Source of the DNA: Microbacterium sp. LWH3-1.2
GTDB taxonomy: Bacteria > Actinomycetota > Actinomycetes > Actinomycetales > Microbacteriaceae
Assembly (NCBI RefSeq): GCF_040675855.1
Contig: NZ_JBEGIK010000001.1
Span: forward strand, 1,736,001 to 1,800,000
DNA: 64,000 nucleotides
Direction of reading: 5' to 3'
The translations under genes were made by a program, and so were the position numbers. Shown here piece by piece: positions 8,520-17,719 of the stretch; the stretch's first letter is position 1, and each line of letters opens with the position of its first letter. Below the pieces are notes generated by a model, which saw only the letters and a program-made list of their open reading frames with translations, did not search any database and had not been told where the DNA came from.

Positions 8520-9854
8520 GTGATTTGGGAGATCGACGACTCGACGCGTGCCGTCGAGGGGCTCGATGGGCGCGGCCGGCCGAGGCCGGAGTACGCCGCG
8601 ACACTCGGGCTGCGCACGGCGCCGTTCGGGCGGCGCGTGCTCTCGACATCGATCGAGCTTGGCATCCTGCTGGTGCTCCAGCTCCCGGTCCTCCTCGTCA
8701 CCCTTCCTGCGCTCCTGAGCACGACGGCGTCGCCGGACGCCGGCAACCTCGGTCTCGTCATCGCCTGCGGGGCGGCGTCGGCGGTGCTGACGAGCGCGTT
8801 CGTCGTGGTGCAGCTCGTGCTGCACGGGCGCAAAGGCGTCACCGTCGGCAAGGCCGCGACCGGGATCCGATCGGTCAACGTTCGCACGCTCGAGCGCCCG
8901 GGCTTCTGGCGGGGCGCGATGGTGCGCTCCCTCGTGCTGTACGGCAGCTTCCTCGTGCCGCTGGTGGGTCCGGTGCTCGTCATCGCGTGCTCGCCGCTGT
9001 TCGACCCCGAGCGACGGGGCCGCGGCTGGGCAGACCTCGCCGGGGCGACGTGGTTCGTCGACGCGCGTGACGGGCTCAACCCCTACGACGTCAAGCGCAT
9101 GCGCATCGCCCGCAAGACCGCCGCCACGGACCTCGCGGACGAGCGCAGCGAGCTGCGCTCCCTCGCCACCTCGGCGACGGCCCCCGGCACCGGCGCCTAC
9201 ATCCCGGTCACCCGCAGCAGCGGGGGAGTCGTGGGTGCGCCGCGTACCGACGCGTACGCGTCGACCGCCGAGGCGAGCGGGACGGATGCCGCGTCCCCCG
9301 CGTCCGCTCCGGCGCCCGCGCTCGCACCTGCCGCCGTGGCGCCGGCCGGTGCCGCGCCGGCCGCCATCGCGCCCACGGGGCCCTCCTCCGGCCCGGGGAT
9401 CCCGTGGACGCCGCCCCGGCTGCTGCCCGACGCGAGCCCCGCGCCCACGCCTGCCCCAGCAGCCCCGCAGGCCGCGCCCGGAGCCCCGGCGCGTCGATCG
9501 CCGTCGCCGGCCGACCCTGCGACGCCGGGCGTCGTCCTCGAGTTCGACACCGGCGCCCGCATCGCGCTCGACGGGTCCGGCATCCTGATCGGCCGCGATC
9601 CGGCGGCCGGGCCAGGGGACGCCGGTCTCGCGCTCGTTCGGCTGGACGACCCGTCGAAATCCATCTCGAAGACCCATCTGGCGCTCCTGCGCACGGGTGG
9701 CAGCATCATCGCGATCGACCGTGCATCGACCAACGGGAGCGCGGTGATCCGCGACGGCGTCGAGCACGCCCTTCCGCCCGGCCAGGGCATCGCGGTCCGC
9801 TCCGGAGACACCCTGCTGCTCGGCGAACGGCGCGCCCGCGTCCGCATCGGCTGA
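8520..9854 (+). CDS. RDD-domain membrane protein with C-terminal FHA domain, T7SS-associated
   Basis: The 444-residue protein combines an N-terminal RDD membrane domain (about residues 20-190, hydrophobic segments near 45-70, 75-105 and 140-160) with an Ala/Pro-rich linker (about 225-335) and an FHA phosphothreonine-binding domain (about 340-440). The FHA motifs G-R-D, S-K-T-H and S-T-N-G-S are visible. I chose the GTG at 8520 because GGAGG at 8511-8515 precedes it; an in-frame ATG at 8448 would lie inside the palindrome and lacks a binding site. It ends 20 bases before the EccC gene, which also has an FHA domain, so it is probably a regulatory or assembly partner of the secretion ATPase. Confidence 0.8.
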   Translation: MIWEIDDSTRAVEGLDGRGRPRPEYAATLGLRTAPFGRRVLSTSIELGILLVLQLPVLLVTLPALLSTTASPDAGNLGLVIACGAASAVLTSAFVVVQLVLHGRKGVTVGKAATGIRSVNVRTLERPGFWRGAMVRSLVLYGSFLVPLVGPVLVIACSPLFDPERRGRGWADLAGATWFVDARDGLNPYDVKRMRIARKTAATDLADERSELRSLATSATAPGTGAYIPVTRSSGGVVGAPRTDAYASTAEASGTDAASPASAPAPALAPAAVAPAGAAPAAIAPTGPSSGPGIPWTPPRLLPDASPAPTPAPAAPQAAPGAPARRSPSPADPATPGVVLEFDTGARIALDGSGILIGRDPAAGPGDAGLALVRLDDPSKSISKTHLALLRTGGSIIAIDRASTNGSAVIRDGVEHALPPGQGIAVRSGDTLLLGERRARVRIG

Positions 9855-9874
9855 GGCAGCACAGCGAGGAACCC

Positions 9875-12800
9875 ATGAGACTCAGACTCACCCTGCAGCG
9901 CCGGAACGCCCAGCACATCGACATCGTGGTCACCTCCGACACGACGGCGACCGTGCAGGATGTCGCGAGGCACATCGTCGAGACCGATCCGGCGCGCGAG
10001 ACCGTCGCGTCACCGCGTGACGTGCTGACGCTCAAGGTGGCGCCTCCGACGTCGTCGACGTTCACGATGCTCTCGCCCGAGACGCTCATCAGCGACGCAG
10101 CCGTGGGCTCGGGCTTCGTCGCCTCCATCGTCAACCTCGGCGAGGACTACATCTCCACCCGCGCAGCCGGCGGCCCGCCGGCCGCGATCCTCTCGATCGT
10201 CGGCGGCCCGCTCGTCGGGCGCGAGTTCCCGCTGCCGCGCGGTCACTTCACCCTCGGCCGCGTGGCGGGCAACGACATCGTCCTGGCGGACCCGCTGATC
10301 TCCAAGTCGCACGCACGCATCGAAGTCGGTGCGTCGGTCGAGCTGGTCGATTTGAACTCGGCGAACGGCATCGTGGTGGACGGCGGCCTCGTGCAGCGCC
10401 TTCGCGTCATCCCCGGGCAGCGGTTCTCCCTCGGCGACACGGACATCGTGGTCCGCATGGTGCAGGACTTCGCGCCGGTGGAACAGGATCCCGTGCTCGA
10501 GCGGGGCGGCTCGCTCCTGTTCAACCGCAGCCCGCGCGTGGAGCCGCGGTACGTGGGCGAGGAGCTGCCCGAGCCGCGGATGCCGAAGGACCCGGTCTCG
10601 CGGCTGTTCCCGTGGCCGATGCTGGTCGCGCCTCTCATCCTCGGCATGGCACTGTTCGCGATGAACGGCAACCCTCGCTCGCTCCTGGTCGTGGTGATGT
10701 CGCCGCTCATGCTCCTCGGCAACTTCATCTCGCAGCGCACCCAGGTCGGCCAGCGCGCCCGCAAAGAGACCGAGATCTTCGAGCGCACGTTCGAAGAGCT
10801 GGAAGAGAGCCTCTATCGCGAACGGCCGCGCGAGCGCGAGATCCGCAACGCGGAGGTGCCGCCGGTGGCCGTCGTCTTCGACGAGGCGATGCGGCTCGGC
10901 CCGATGCTGTGGACCCGGCGACCCGAGCACTGGAACTTCCTGTCGGTGCGACTGGGCACCGCCGAGGCCCCGTCGCGCACGACGGTGAAGAGGTCCGAAT
11001 CGCCCGAGGCGCTCCAGGAGTTCGTCGACCGCGTCGACCGGCTGCGGGATCGCTACCGCATGATCGACGGCGTGCCGGTGCTCGAGTCGCTGCAGAGCGT
11101 CGGGGTGATCGGCGTCGCGGGAGGCGAGCGGGAAGCCGCCGACGCCTTGCGCGGCCTGTGCGTCCAGCTGTTCGGCCTCCACTCGCCCAACGAATTGGTC
11201 GCGATCGCGCTCACCGAACCCCGATGGGCGACGCACCTCGAGTGGCTCAAGTGGCTTCCGCACACCTCCAGCGAGCGCAGTCCCTTCCGCGAGATGCCGC
11301 TGTCGGATTCGGCGTCGACCGGCGCAGCGCTGCTGTCGGGCCTCGAGGAGCTCGTCATGCAGCGCTCCAAGGCCGCCTCGTCGCCGCGCCTGCCGCTGGA
11401 CGACGAGTGGGACCCGATGCGCTACGGCACCGATGTGCGCCGCGCCGCGGAGGAGGCCACCTTCCCCGGCCAGACCGCGGTGCTCGTCATCGTCACCGCC
11501 GACGCCCCGGTCGATCGCGCGCGCCTCACGCAGGTGCTCGAGCGCGGCGCCGACGTGGGTGTCTACGGCCTGTTCGTGGCGCCGGTCGTCGAGGCGCTGC
11601 CCGCCGTCTGCCGCAGTTTCATCGACGTGTCCCAGGGCCTCGAGCACGCCCACGCCGGCACGGTCCGCAGCGGCGTGGACTATCCGGAGACCGCGGTCGA
11701 GGGCGTGTCGAACGAGCTCATGACCGTGCTGGCCAAGCGGCTCGCCCCGGTCGTGGACTCGAGCACGGTCGTGGAGGACTCGTCCGACATCCCGAACTCG
11801 GTCATGTTCCTCTCGCTCGTCGGCAGCGAGCTCGCCGTGGATCCCGGCTCCGCCGTGGAGCGCTGGCGCGAGAACAACACGATCATCGACCGCTCGGGTG
11901 CGGTGCTGCCGCGCTTGAAGAAGGCCGGGACCCTCCGCGCGATCGTCGGACAGGGGGCCACGGACGCGATGGCCCTCGATCTGCGGACGCAGGGACCGCA
12001 CGCCCTCGTGGGCGGCACCACCGGCGCGGGCAAGTCCGAGTTCCTCCAGGCCTGGGTGCTCGGGATGGCCGCCGCCCACAGCCCCGACCGCGTCACGTTC
12101 CTGTTCGTCGACTACAAGGGCGGCTCCGCCTTCGCAGACTGTGTCGAGCTTCCGCACACGGTGGGCCTCGTCACCGACCTGAGCCCGCACCTCGTGCGAC
12201 GCGCGCTCACCAGCCTGCGCGCTGAGCTGCACCACCGCGAGCACCTCTTCAACCGAAAGAAGGCGAAGGACCTGCTCGAGCTGGAGAAGCGGCGCGACCC
12301 CGACACCCCGCCCGCCCTCGTGCTCGTCATCGACGAGTTCGCCGCGCTCGCGGGGGAGGTGCCCGAGTTCGTGGACGGTGTCGTCGACATCGCGCAGCGC
12401 GGGCGCTCGCTGGGGATCCACCTGATCATGGCCACGCAGCGGCCGGCGGGCGTCATCAAGGACAACCTGCGCGCCAACACCAACCTCCGCGTCGCGCTGC
12501 GCATGGCCGACGAGTCGGACTCGAAGGACGTCGTCGACGATCCCGTGGCCGCGCGCTTCGACCCGGGCATCCCCGGCCGCGGCATCGCCAAGACCGGCCC
12601 AGGCAGGCTCGTGCCGTTCCAGTCCGCCTACGCCGGTGGCTGGAGCACCGACGAGGCGCCTGCCGCCGACGTGGGCGTCGCGCAGCTGCGGTTCGGGTCC
12701 GTGCAACGGTGGGAGCTGCCGGACTCGGGCGAATCCGAATCGCATGACATCGATCCCGGGCCGAACGACCAGAAGCGCATCGTCGCGACCCTGGTCGCCG

Positions 12801-14404
12801 CCGCCCGGGCGGCGCGGATCCCCGCCCCTCGGCGCCCGTGGCTCGACGACCTCGAGACCACCGTCGACCTCCGCCAGCTGCGGGCGGGACGACCCGGCTT
12901 CATCCTGCTCGGCAAGCGCGACGTGCCCGAGCGGCAGCTGCAGGAGCCGGTGTATTTCGAGCCCGACCGCGACGGCTCTCTTCTGGTGTACGGCACCAGC
13001 GGCTCGGGCAAGTCCACCGTGCTGCGCACGGTCGCGATCGCCGCGGCGATGGGGCGCCGCGCCGAGAACATCGCGGTGTACGGTCTGGACTTCGGCGCCG
13101 GCGCGCTCAAGAGCCTCGAGGTGCTGCCGCACGTCGGCTCGATCATCCCCGGCGACGACGCCGAGCGCGTGCAGCGCATCATGCGCTCGCTGGCCGGCAT
13201 CCTCGACGACCGCGCCAAGCGGTTCAGCGCGGCAAACGCCTCGAGCATCGCGGAATACCGCGAGCTGACCGGGCGCGACGAGTCGCGCATCATCGTTCTC
13301 CTGGACGGCCTTCCGCAGTTCCGCGCCGAGTGGGAGTCGACGACCGCGCGGATGCCGTTCTATCAGGCGTTCATGCGCATCCTCGGCGAGGGTCGCCCCC
13401 TCGGTGTGCACGTCGTCGCGACGGCGGACCGCTCCGGGTCGGTCCCCACCGCCATCAGCTCGAACGTGTCGCGCCGGGTGGTGCTGCGGCTCTCCGACGA
13501 GAACGCGTACGCCCTGCTCAACGCACCCAAGGACGTGCTCGACGAGCGCTCGGCACCGGGCCGTGCCATCGTCGACGGCTTCGAGACGCAGATCGCGGTG
13601 CTCGGCGGCACGCCGAACGTGGCGGAGCAGACCAAGCTCCTCGGCCAGTGGGCCGACGAGCTGCGGGCGCTCGGCGCACACGAGGTGGACGAGATCGGCT
13701 CGCTGCCGACACGGCTCGCCTGGCAGGCGCTGCCGGATCGCCTCGGCGAGTTCCCGGTGCTCGGCATCGCCGAAGACACGCTCGCGGCCCGCGAGTTCGA
13801 TCCCGTCGGCACGTTCGTCGTCGCAGGGCCGCCGTCGGCCGGCAAGACCAACGCGATGAAGGCGCTGGTCACGTCGATGGTGCGCTTCGATCCGACGGTG
13901 CGGCTCTTCCATTTCGGGGGCCGGCGCTCGCAGCTCAAGGAGTTCGCCCCCTGGATGCGCAGCGCCACGACGCCCGACGAGGCGAAGGAGCTGGCGACCG
14001 AGCTCGGCGAGCTCGTCGCCGACGAGTCGATCGACGCGCGGCTGATGATCGTGATCGAAGACGTGCCGCAGTTCGCCGACTCGCCGGCGGAGCGCCCTCT
14101 CAAGGCGCTGTTCCAGGCGGTCAACCGCAGCGAGCATCTGCTCATCGGCGACGCCGACGTCACGCAGGTCACCAGTGGCTTCGGCTTGGTGGGCGACTTC
14201 AAGGGCGGCCGTAAGGGCATCATCATCAAGCCCGACGCCTTCGACGGCGACGCGGTGTTCAAGGTGCCGTTCCCGAAGGTCAAGCGGTCCGACTTCCCCG
14301 ATGGCCGCGGCATCTTCGTGCAGGCGGGGCGCCAGGTCACGGTCCAGCTGCCGCTGGTCGAGGCATCCGTCCTCCCCGTTCCGCAGGCGGCGCCGCAGCA
14401 CTGA
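9875..14404 (+). CDS. Type VII secretion ATPase EccC/EssC-like with N-terminal FHA domain
   Basis: This 1509-residue FtsK/SpoIIIE-family motor powers export of WXG100 substrates. An N-terminal module (residues 1-90) is followed by an FHA domain (about 95-195: L-G-R, S-K-S-H, N-S-A-N-G). Two adjacent membrane segments lie near residues 245-290, followed by three ATPase domains. Walker A lysines are K720 (T-T-G-A-G-K-S), K1046 (T-S-G-S-G-K-S) and K1324 (P-P-S-A-G-K-T). Walker B is intact in domain 1 (V-L-V-I-D-E-F) but reads V-L-L-D-G-L in domain 2 and V-I-E-D-V in domain 3. The ATG at 9875 follows an AGCGAGGA binding site. A single-chain EccC with FHA resembles firmicute EssC more than the split mycobacterial form. 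Confidence 0.93.
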   Translation: MRLRLTLQRRNAQHIDIVVTSDTTATVQDVARHIVETDPARETVASPRDVLTLKVAPPTSSTFTMLSPETLISDAAVGSGFVASIVNLGEDYISTRAAGGPPAAILSIVGGPLVGREFPLPRGHFTLGRVAGNDIVLADPLISKSHARIEVGASVELVDLNSANGIVVDGGLVQRLRVIPGQRFSLGDTDIVVRMVQDFAPVEQDPVLERGGSLLFNRSPRVEPRYVGEELPEPRMPKDPVSRLFPWPMLVAPLILGMALFAMNGNPRSLLVVVMSPLMLLGNFISQRTQVGQRARKETEIFERTFEELEESLYRERPREREIRNAEVPPVAVVFDEAMRLGPMLWTRRPEHWNFLSVRLGTAEAPSRTTVKRSESPEALQEFVDRVDRLRDRYRMIDGVPVLESLQSVGVIGVAGGEREAADALRGLCVQLFGLHSPNELVAIALTEPRWATHLEWLKWLPHTSSERSPFREMPLSDSASTGAALLSGLEELVMQRSKAASSPRLPLDDEWDPMRYGTDVRRAAEEATFPGQTAVLVIVTADAPVDRARLTQVLERGADVGVYGLFVAPVVEALPAVCRSFIDVSQGLEHAHAGTVRSGVDYPETAVEGVSNELMTVLAKRLAPVVDSSTVVEDSSDIPNSVMFLSLVGSELAVDPGSAVERWRENNTIIDRSGAVLPRLKKAGTLRAIVGQGATDAMALDLRTQGPHALVGGTTGAGKSEFLQAWVLGMAAAHSPDRVTFLFVDYKGGSAFADCVELPHTVGLVTDLSPHLVRRALTSLRAELHHREHLFNRKKAKDLLELEKRRDPDTPPALVLVIDEFAALAGEVPEFVDGVVDIAQRGRSLGIHLIMATQRPAGVIKDNLRANTNLRVALRMADESDSKDVVDDPVAARFDPGIPGRGIAKTGPGRLVPFQSAYAGGWSTDEAPAADVGVAQLRFGSVQRWELPDSGESESHDIDPGPNDQKRIVATLVAAARAARIPAPRRPWLDDLETTVDLRQLRAGRPGFILLGKRDVPERQLQEPVYFEPDRDGSLLVYGTSGSGKSTVLRTVAIAAAMGRRAENIAVYGLDFGAGALKSLEVLPHVGSIIPGDDAERVQRIMRSLAGILDDRAKRFSAANASSIAEYRELTGRDESRIIVLLDGLPQFRAEWESTTARMPFYQAFMRILGEGRPLGVHVVATADRSGSVPTAISSNVSRRVVLRLSDENAYALLNAPKDVLDERSAPGRAIVDGFETQIAVLGGTPNVAEQTKLLGQWADELRALGAHEVDEIGSLPTRLAWQALPDRLGEFPVLGIAEDTLAAREFDPVGTFVVAGPPSAGKTNAMKALVTSMVRFDPTVRLFHFGGRRSQLKEFAPWMRSATTPDEAKELATELGELVADESIDARLMIVIEDVPQFADSPAERPLKALFQAVNRSEHLLIGDADVTQVTSGFGLVGDFKGGRKGIIIKPDAFDGDAVFKVPFPKVKRSDFPDGRGIFVQAGRQVTVQLPLVEASVLPVPQAAPQH

Positions 14405-14431
14405 CGCGGCCTGAGGCGCCGGGCGCGAGGA

Positions 14432-14451
14432 CATGGGGAATGGTCCCCATC
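14432..14451. promoter_or_regulatory. T7SS palindrome, copy 2 (upstream of WXG100 gene 1)
   Basis: The sequence is CATGGGG-AATGGT-CCCCAT followed by C, so only the outermost base pair is lost. The AATGGT centre is identical to copy 3 at 18511. A TAGGTT -10 box begins 22 bases downstream at 14474, placing the palindrome's right edge where a -35 element would be. It lies 28 bases after the eccC stop. Confidence 0.6.
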
Positions 14452-14491
14452 GCGTCTCGTCGACGCGCTCCGTTAGGTTGCTGAGTGTCCC

Positions 14492-14823
14492 GCCCGACGG
14501 GGGTCGGGAATCTGAGTGAGGGAGTTGACGATGGCTGATTTCGGTGCTTCGTATGCGGAGATGGAGCAGGTGGCGTCGTCGCTGTCGCAGGCTCGTGATG
14601 ACATCCAGGGTCAGTTGGACGCGCTGAAGGGCCAGGTGGACACGCTGCTGGGTGAGGACTTCAAGACGCAGCACGCGTCGGGCAAGTTCGGTGAGGGGTA
14701 CACCGAGCTGACGACGGGTCTGAAGGGTGCTGTGGACGGCATCAACGACATGTCGGAGTCGCTGCTGGGCATGATGCGTGCCATCCAGGACCTCGACCAG
14801 CAGCTCGCCGGCGGCTGAACCGC
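14492..14823 (+). repeat. 332-bp direct repeat, left copy (WXG100 gene 1 with its leader)
   Basis: Bases 14492-14823 match 18568-18899 with only two differences by eye: one in the untranslated leader (GGGAATC against GGGTATC) and one in the coding region (AAGGGC against AAGAGC). Similarity stops abruptly on both sides. The segment covers the 5' leader, binding site, whole gene and five bases after the stop. Confidence 0.9.
14531..14818 (+). CDS. WXG100 (ESAT-6-like) T7SS substrate 1
   Basis: The 95-residue product is a small helical hairpin protein of the ESAT-6 superfamily, exported or co-exported by the adjacent EccC. The canonical W-x-G turn is not kept: the loop region reads L-L-G-E-D-F-K-T-Q-H-A-S-G-K-F, so a phenylalanine occupies roughly the Trp position. 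The ATG at 14531 is preferred over the one at 14516 because GAGGGAG lies 7-9 bases upstream. Codons such as GCT, GAT, TAT, GGT and TTG are more frequent than in neighbours. One amino acid (Gly in L-K-G-Q-V) differs from the twin at 18607. Confidence 0.85.
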   Translation: MADFGASYAEMEQVASSLSQARDDIQGQLDALKGQVDTLLGEDFKTQHASGKFGEGYTELTTGLKGAVDGINDMSESLLGMMRAIQDLDQQLAGG

Positions 14824-14906
14824 CGGAACGCCGGGGCGGTGAGGGCCATGCGCCCTCCCGCCTTCGGCGTCGCTGATGACGGTGGACGACGCAGGGAGGA
14901 ACGGAC

Positions 14907-15200
14907 GTGGGAGTCAAGGTCAGCTACGACGAGCTGGGCGAGCTGAGCACGCAGCTCAAGCACATCGTCGACGAGTTCGAGAACGCGGGCAGCCGCCGTC
15001 GCGATCTCGAGGACGCCGTCGACCGGCCGTACGACAAGAGCGAGCTGAAGGACGCCGCCCACGACTTCGAAGGCCGGTGGGACGACCGCCGCAAACGCCT
15101 GATGGAGAACTGCAAGGGCGTGGCCGAGCACGTCGACAGCGTGATCGAGGGCTTCAAGGACTTCGACGTCCGGGCCGCCAGCAAGTCCGAGAGCGAATGA
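14907..15200 (+). CDS. Small helical WXG100-like protein of T7SS module A
   Basis: The 97-residue protein is predicted to be almost entirely helical and charged, with a central R-W-D-D-R-R-K-R-L where a W-x-G turn would be and a second helix E-H-V-D-S-V-I-E-G-F. Size and position directly after the WXG100 gene suggest its heterodimer partner or a chaperone. The GTG at 14907 has GGGAGGA about seven bases upstream. It corresponds in position to the 18979 gene of module B, which does carry a true W-G-G. Function is inferred from context only. Confidence 0.65.
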   Translation: MGVKVSYDELGELSTQLKHIVDEFENAGSRRRDLEDAVDRPYDKSELKDAAHDFEGRWDDRRKRLMENCKGVAEHVDSVIEGFKDFDVRAASKSESE

Positions 15201-15207
15201 GCGAGAG

Positions 15208-16422
15208 ATGACCGTCACCCCCTACATGCCCTCGCACACCCCGACGGGCGGCAATCTGATCGACAACCTGCGCGGCGACGCCGACGACGTGACGCAGCGC
15301 GGCCAGCAGATCGTCGACCTCGGCGCCGACATGGCCGATGCGTGGTCGCTCATCTCGCGGCTCGCCGACAACGGCGCCGAGATGGAGGGGCGGTCGATCG
15401 ACAAGCTCCGCGAACTGTGCGAGAAGGTCAGCAGCGACCTCTCCGAGGCCTCCGAACTCTACGCCGCCGTCGGTCCGCACATCCGCACCTACGGCGGTGC
15501 GCTCGCGACGTCGCAGGCGGTCATCGACCCTCTCGTGTCGAAGCTGCAGGACCTGTGGAAGGAGTACTACCAGCTCTCCCGCGACGCCGACACGGCCGAG
15601 GGCGCCGTGCCGCGCGAGCCCGACGACGACGCCGACGCCGACGAGCAGTCTGCGTACGACACGGCCTCCGCGAACGCCGACGGCAAGCGCGGTCTCGCAA
15701 CGGCCAAGAAGGGCGAGTGGGATGACGCCGCCGGCGACTACGACACCGCCTGGGACGACTGGTTCGATGCGTTCGACCTCGCCGCCAAGAACATCAAGGA
15801 AGGCGTCAGCGGCAAGATCGAGGACTCGTGGAAGGACGACCTGCGCGGCGCGCTGGACTTCCTCGCGAACGTCCTTGCCGTCGCGGGCATCGTCCTCGCC
15901 GTGCTCGCGATCGTCATCGGCGGCCCGATCATCGCGGCGCTCGCCGCGATCGTCGCCATCGCGACGCTCGTCGTCGCCCTGACACGCAAGATCGCCTTCG
16001 ATGACGGCAGCTGGTGGGACGTGGCCTTCGGCGTCCTCGGCGTCATCCCGTTCCTCGGGCCGGCCGCGCGGACGATCCGCGGGCTCGGCACCACGTCCGG
16101 GTGGCGCGCGCTGGGCACCTCGTTCGGCGACGACGCGGTGCGACTGCTCGGTCTGCGCGCGACCTCGATGGACGACTGGGCGTCGGGGTTGAACGCGCTG
16201 CGCGGCACGACCTTCGCCGACAGGGCCGCCGACTTCTCAGCCGCCCTGTTCTCGGGCAAGAACATCGACGACTGGGCGCGGATGGGTTCCTCCACCCGCG
16301 ACGCCCTCACCACCGTCAGCACCGTGTGGGTGGCCCAGTTCCAGATCGTGGGGCAGATCAAGGACATGGCCGGCGGTGCGCTGCCCGGGTCGTTCGACCC
16401 CGACCAGAACCCGTTCTCGTGA
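15208..16422 (+). CDS. Putative T7SS-secreted effector-like protein, module A
   Basis: The 404-residue protein has a long helical N-terminal region (about residues 20-130) and an Asp/Glu-rich stretch near 135-150. A very hydrophobic block (about 215-260) and a second, D-V-A-F-G-V-L-G-V-I-P-F-L-G (about 270-285), follow. The C-terminal part of about 115 residues ends in Q-N-P-F-S and matches nothing I recognise. The layout (helical T7SS-targeting domain, hydrophobic hairpin, variable tail) is that of actinobacterial putative T7SS-secreted proteins. The 19278 protein has the same layout and the shared signature W-x-D-x-A-x-G-x-L-G. No nuclease or lipase motif is visible, so toxicity is only a hypothesis. 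Confidence 0.6.
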   Translation: MTVTPYMPSHTPTGGNLIDNLRGDADDVTQRGQQIVDLGADMADAWSLISRLADNGAEMEGRSIDKLRELCEKVSSDLSEASELYAAVGPHIRTYGGALATSQAVIDPLVSKLQDLWKEYYQLSRDADTAEGAVPREPDDDADADEQSAYDTASANADGKRGLATAKKGEWDDAAGDYDTAWDDWFDAFDLAAKNIKEGVSGKIEDSWKDDLRGALDFLANVLAVAGIVLAVLAIVIGGPIIAALAAIVAIATLVVALTRKIAFDDGSWWDVAFGVLGVIPFLGPAARTIRGLGTTSGWRALGTSFGDDAVRLLGLRATSMDDWASGLNALRGTTFADRAADFSAALFSGKNIDDWARMGSSTRDALTTVSTVWVAQFQIVGQIKDMAGGALPGSFDPDQNPFS

Positions 16423-16482
16423 TCGGCCCCGCTGCGGCGGCTTCGGCACGGGGCACCCTCGGCCGGATGGGAGACTGGTCGG

Positions 16483-17100
16483 GTGAGTGATCTGCGCAGC
16501 GAGCTGAGAGGCCGCGTGGCACCGGCGCTGCCGGCTTACCGGATGCTCCTTCCCCTCGGCTGGCAGGCGTACGACCTCAGCGACCAGACCGAGCGCGAGC
16601 TCGTCGGGGCTGCACGCAGCCGCCTGTCCGGCGCCGGGCGTGCGGACCTCGCGGCAGGCCTGACCGGCCAGGTGGAAGACGCGTTCCGCAGTCTGCGTGG
16701 CCAGGACGCCTTCGCCATCGCTTTCGCCGGGGAGTCGGCGCCCAGCTGGGCCTTGGGCGCCGCGAGCCTCGTGGGCCTCCGGCGCTCGGCGACCCCGGAG
16801 TCTCCGCTGGACGCCGTCGTCGAGGACGCGGTCCGCAACCGCGGCGGCGTCGCCGTCGGCGAAGGGCACCGCATCGTGCGCTGGACGGATCGACGGCCCG
16901 TCACCATCGACGCGGTGTCGGCCGTCTCGCTGCTGATCAACTATCTGATCCCGATCCCGGGCACTCGGCGGACGCAGGCGGTGCAATGGACCGCGACGGT
17001 CGCCCACGCGGCCGACCTCGCCGAGGACGAGCCCGTCCTCCTGGCGTGGGTCGCCCTCTTCGACCACCACATCGCCAGCTTCACGTGGAGCACTCGCTGA
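16483..17100 (+). CDS. Hypothetical soluble protein of T7SS module A (paralogue of the 20407 gene)
   Basis: The 205-residue protein has no membrane segments and no motif I recognise. Its order of segments (aromatic N-terminus with L-G-W, then helices, then a beta-rich half ending in A-L-F-D-H-H-I-A-S-F) parallels the 20407 protein, which occupies the same slot in module B. I take the two as distant paralogues, perhaps substrate-specific chaperones or adaptors. The GTG at 16483 follows a purine-rich GGATGGGAG. One base separates its stop from the next ATG. Confidence 0.5.
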   Translation: MSDLRSELRGRVAPALPAYRMLLPLGWQAYDLSDQTERELVGAARSRLSGAGRADLAAGLTGQVEDAFRSLRGQDAFAIAFAGESAPSWALGAASLVGLRRSATPESPLDAVVEDAVRNRGGVAVGEGHRIVRWTDRRPVTIDAVSAVSLLINYLIPIPGTRRTQAVQWTATVAHAADLAEDEPVLLAWVALFDHHIASFTWSTR

Positions 17101-17101
17101 C

Positions 17102-17719
17102 ATGCAGATCACCCTCCGGCACGACCCCGAGCGGACCATCGCCGTTCCGCACGCCGAGCGATCGGCAGCCGAGCGCACCGTCTGGGCCCGGGAGGCCGCC
17201 TACGCCTTCGCCGCGCGCAACGACGTCGAAGAAGCGGTCGCCGACCGCCTCTCGCTCGCCCTCGAAGACATCGCGAGCGCCACGGGCGACGACCGCAGGA
17301 ACCTGCTCATCGTCGGAGCGGAGGGACGCGTGCTGGCGCCGCTGACGGTGTTCGCCGCCGCGGAACCCCTCGCCGAGGCCGAGCAGGCCGCCTTCCTGTG
17401 GTCGCCGTCCGCGCTGCTGCCCGCGACGACCGAGGTCGTCGAGTCCGAGCAGTTCGGGCCGGGCTTCACCGCGACCCTGCTCGAGCGTCACGGTGACCAC
17501 GACTTCGGCTTCCGCCGGTGGCTGTTCGTCGGCCGGAACGCGACAGTCGGCGCCATCCTCGGTCCCGTCGCACCCTACGGTCTGGCGTTCGTCGAAGAGA
17601 TCGCGGCAGAGGTGCTGCGCGAGTCCGCACTCGAGGGGTTCGTGCCGACATCGGACCGGACCCGCGTCGATCAGCTCGATTCGGCGGTGGTGCGGGTGGG
17701 GGAGGAATGGCAGCTATGA
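17102..17719 (+). CDS. Hypothetical soluble protein of T7SS module A
   Basis: The 205-residue product has no signal peptide or membrane helix. A central beta-rich segment (L-L-I-V-G-A-E-G-R-V-L-A-P-L-T) and a late G-F-R-R-W-L-F-V-G-R strand suggest the same general fold as its upstream neighbour. It has no clear counterpart in module B. Its TGA overlaps the ATG of the next gene (ATGA), so it is part of the same operon. Function unknown. Confidence 0.5.
   Translation: MQITLRHDPERTIAVPHAERSAAERTVWAREAAYAFAARNDVEEAVADRLSLALEDIASATGDDRRNLLIVGAEGRVLAPLTVFAAAEPLAEAEQAAFLWSPSALLPATTEVVESEQFGPGFTATLLERHGDHDFGFRRWLFVGRNATVGAILGPVAPYGLAFVEEIAAEVLRESALEGFVPTSDRTRVDQLDSAVVRVGEEWQL

Noticed and set aside
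14432-14451. T7SS palindromes as simple terminators
   Set aside because: Not excluded, since they follow stop codons by 19-37 bases. But the stems are only 7-13 bp without T-tract, and the sequence, including the centre of two copies, is shared only among T7SS units.
10010-14917. Minus-strand open frame of 1635 codons opposite eccC
   Set aside because: It lies antisense to an intact three-domain ATPase and has the Arg/His/Leu-rich composition of a GC-driven shadow frame; no domain is visible.
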